NCBI GenBank assembly: GCA_965214615.1
Contig: OZ243952.1
Span: forward strand, 1,488,001 to 1,552,000
Reading direction: 5' to 3'
Length of the DNA stretch: 64,000 nucleotides
Source: CBDAUN01 sp965214615
Lineage (GTDB): Bacteria > Pseudomonadota > Gammaproteobacteria > Arenicellales > JAJDZL01
Below the pieces are notes generated by a model, which was not told the DNA's origin, made no database searches, and saw nothing but the letters and a program-made list of their open reading frames with translations. The position numbers and the translations under genes are program-made. Positions within the stretch are counted from its first letter, which is position 1; the number at the start of each line of letters is the position of its first letter. Of the stretch, positions 62,754-64,000 are shown in pieces.

Positions 62754-63197
62754 ATGAAGGTTTTGGCGCAGCGCGTCTCCGCCGCGTCAGTCTCAGTCGA
62801 AGGCGAAAGCGTCGGGGCAATAGGCGAAGGACTTCTGCTTTTCGTAGGATTCCGCAAAGGTGACGTCAGCGACAGCTTGGAGCGCCTTGCCCAAAAGGCT
62901 GTCAATCTGAGAATTTTCGAGGACGGCAGCGGCCGTTTGAACCATTCCGTGCTGGATGTCGGTGGCGATATCCTCGCCGTGCCTCAATTTACCCTCTACG
63001 CCGACACCGGGCGCGGGCGTCGCCCGGACTTCGTCAATGCGATGCCGCCGGGCGAAGCTAGTCCGATGTTCGATGCCTACGTCGCAGCGCTGGCCGATGT
63101 GCTTGGCAAGCCTGTCGCGACAGGCGTGTTCGGCGCGAATATGGATGTGGCGCTGGTAAACAGCGGCCCGTTTACGATAATGCTGTCGCACCCGTAG
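62754..63197 (+). CDS. dtd: D-aminoacyl-tRNA deacylase
   Basis: A 147-residue enzyme that removes D-amino acids (and Gly from tRNA-Ala) from mischarged tRNAs. It begins MKVLAQRVSAASVSVEGESV, and LLLFVGFRKGD follows. AVPQFTLYADT stands for the usual SQFTL loop with Pro in place of Ser. NSGPFTIMLSHP is the Gly-Pro catalytic region in a family-typical position. It converges with the dihydroorotase gene, 10 bases apart. Its presence fits a cell exposed to D-amino acids, but the enzyme is near-universal. Confidence 0.95.
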   Translation: MKVLAQRVSAASVSVEGESVGAIGEGLLLFVGFRKGDVSDSLERLAQKAVNLRIFEDGSGRLNHSVLDVGGDILAVPQFTLYADTGRGRRPDFVNAMPPGEASPMFDAYVAALADVLGKPVATGVFGANMDVALVNSGPFTIMLSHP

Positions 63198-63207
63198 CGG
63201 ACGGGGC

Positions 63208-64000
63208 CTAATTGAACCGAATTCTTTTTCCGCGAACGTTTTCGCGAATTTTGCCATCGCTGCAGGCGACCTGTCCGCCCACAATGGTCCATAGAGGCTT
63301 GGCTGCCGCACTGCGGCCGTGAAACGGTGTCCAGCCGACCTTGGTGAACATGTCTTGGTCCCTGATCTCCCACTCGCGGTCCGGATCAATGATCGCAATG
63401 TCCGCATCGTAGCCTTCGGCCAGCATTCCCTTTCCCTGCATGCGGTATGCCTCGGCAGGACCGCGGCACAGCCACTTCAAGACTTGCGCCAAAGTGCACC
63501 TGCCTTCCTTCCATGCTGTGAGCATAAGCGGAAGCAATGTCTCGACGCCCGGCATTCCGGATGGTGAGTTCGGGTAGGGCTTCGATTTTTCTTCAAGCGT
63601 ATGCGGTGCGTGGTCGGTGGCGATAAAATCAATCGTTCCATCGTGCAATCCGGCCCACAGCTCATCCTGGTCCGCCTGGGACCGGATCGGCGGATTCATC
63701 TGCATTCTAGTACCAAGCCGGTCGTAGTCCTGCTCAGTCAGAAACAGGTGCTGCGGCGGACATTCGACAGTGATGTGCTCGGTCTTGTTTTTCCGAAGAT
63801 ATTCGACTTCCGCCGCGGAGGTCAGATGCAGGATGTGCAGACGCCGGCTGTATTCGTGCGACAGCCGTACCGCTGTCTGGGTGGCAAGCAGCGCGCACTC
63901 GGTGTCGCGGATTGCCGTATGGGTTCTCGGGTTGCCCTGAGTCTCAGGCAAGTTCGAGAATTGCTCGGTGCGGCTGCGAATGCGCTGCTCGTCTTCGGCG
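63208..64000 (-). CDS. pyrC: Dihydroorotase, class I type (5' end beyond the window)
   Basis: The frame stays open to the right edge, so at least 264 codons of the C-terminal part are seen and the start and first metal-binding HxH lie outside. Visible blocks are AEDEQRIRSRT, RRLHILHLTSAAEVEYL (metal His), TVECPPQHLFLTEQDYDRLG, MNPPIRSQADQDELW, DFIATDHAPHTLEEK (catalytic Asp and His), SGMPGVETLLPLML and GYDADIAIIDPDREWEI. It converts carbamoyl-aspartate to dihydroorotate in pyrimidine synthesis. Related amidohydrolases such as allantoinase are less likely given the ATDHAPHT and SGMPGVET blocks. Confidence 0.88.
   Translation of the reverse strand, partial: AEDEQRIRSRTEQFSNLPETQGNPRTHTAIRDTECALLATQTAVRLSHEYSRRLHILHLTSAAEVEYLRKNKTEHITVECPPQHLFLTEQDYDRLGTRMQMNPPIRSQADQDELWAGLHDGTIDFIATDHAPHTLEEKSKPYPNSPSGMPGVETLLPLMLTAWKEGRCTLAQVLKWLCRGPAEAYRMQGKGMLAEGYDADIAIIDPDREWEIRDQDMFTKVGWTPFHGRSAAAKPLWTIVGGQVACSDGKIRENVRGKRIRFN

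Overview
The window looks like chromosomal DNA of a gammaproteobacterium of moderately high GC. The evidence is the gene order rlmE-ftsH-glmM ... tpiA-secG-tRNA-Leu(GAG)-nuo ... rimP-nusA-infB-rbfA-truB-rpsO-pnp. It also carries a monofunctional RelA, SixA, class I fumarase, Ppx, BetA and an alanine/glycine:cation symporter. No species can be named from sequence reading alone.

Layout. 0-8 kb: a cut class I fumarase gene, a DUF349-repeat protein, DNA polymerase IV, an AAA-ATPase/PD-(D/E)XK protein and a two-domain sulfurtransferase, all on the minus strand. 8-15.4 kb: relA, an NRDE-family gene, rlmE, ftsH and glmM. 15.4-23.5 kb: an accessory locus with an AT-rich, minus-strand defence cassette (EcoRI-type adenine methylase, DUF262-HNH protein, 1231-residue SIR2 protein), a broken orphan parD, a second copy of the 3' third of glmM and an intact parDE pair. 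23.5-26.6 kb: minus-strand sixA-ppx-adh. 27-41.1 kb: tpiA, secG, tRNA-Leu and a tightly packed nuoABCDEFGHIJKLM operon that stops before nuoN. 41.1-53.7 kb: a metabolic island (amidinotransferase-fold hydrolase, thioesterase, amidase, dgcA, dgcN, class IV aminotransferase, AAA/DUF4143 ATPase, alanine symporter, D-Ala-D-Ala ligase, choline dehydrogenase) ending at a strong terminator. 54-62.4 kb: rimP-nusA-infB-rbfA-truB-rpsO-pnp. 62.4-64 kb: a free-standing S1-domain gene, dtd and a cut dihydroorotase gene.

How it fits together. The housekeeping genes resemble one long conserved backbone (rlmE-ftsH-glmM-tpiA-secG-tRNA-Leu-nuo-rimP-nusA-infB-rbfA-truB-rpsO-pnp). Two blocks interrupt it: one between glmM and tpiA (defence, toxin-antitoxin, adh-ppx-sixA) and one between nuoM and rimP (D-amino-acid and peptide metabolism, in the place where nuoN is usually found).

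The most informative structure is at 14.9-23.5 kb. A fragment of the adh 3' end is fused directly to an internal point of a second glmM copy. The locus therefore reads glmM - defence cassette - parD remnant - adh' | glmM' - parE - parD - adh. The glmM copies differ mostly at silent sites. This suggests two alternative alleles of one defence hotspot joined head to tail by recombination, rather than a recent simple duplication. A second notable case is a translationally coupled, free-standing S1-domain protein directly after pnp, derived from the last domain of PNPase.
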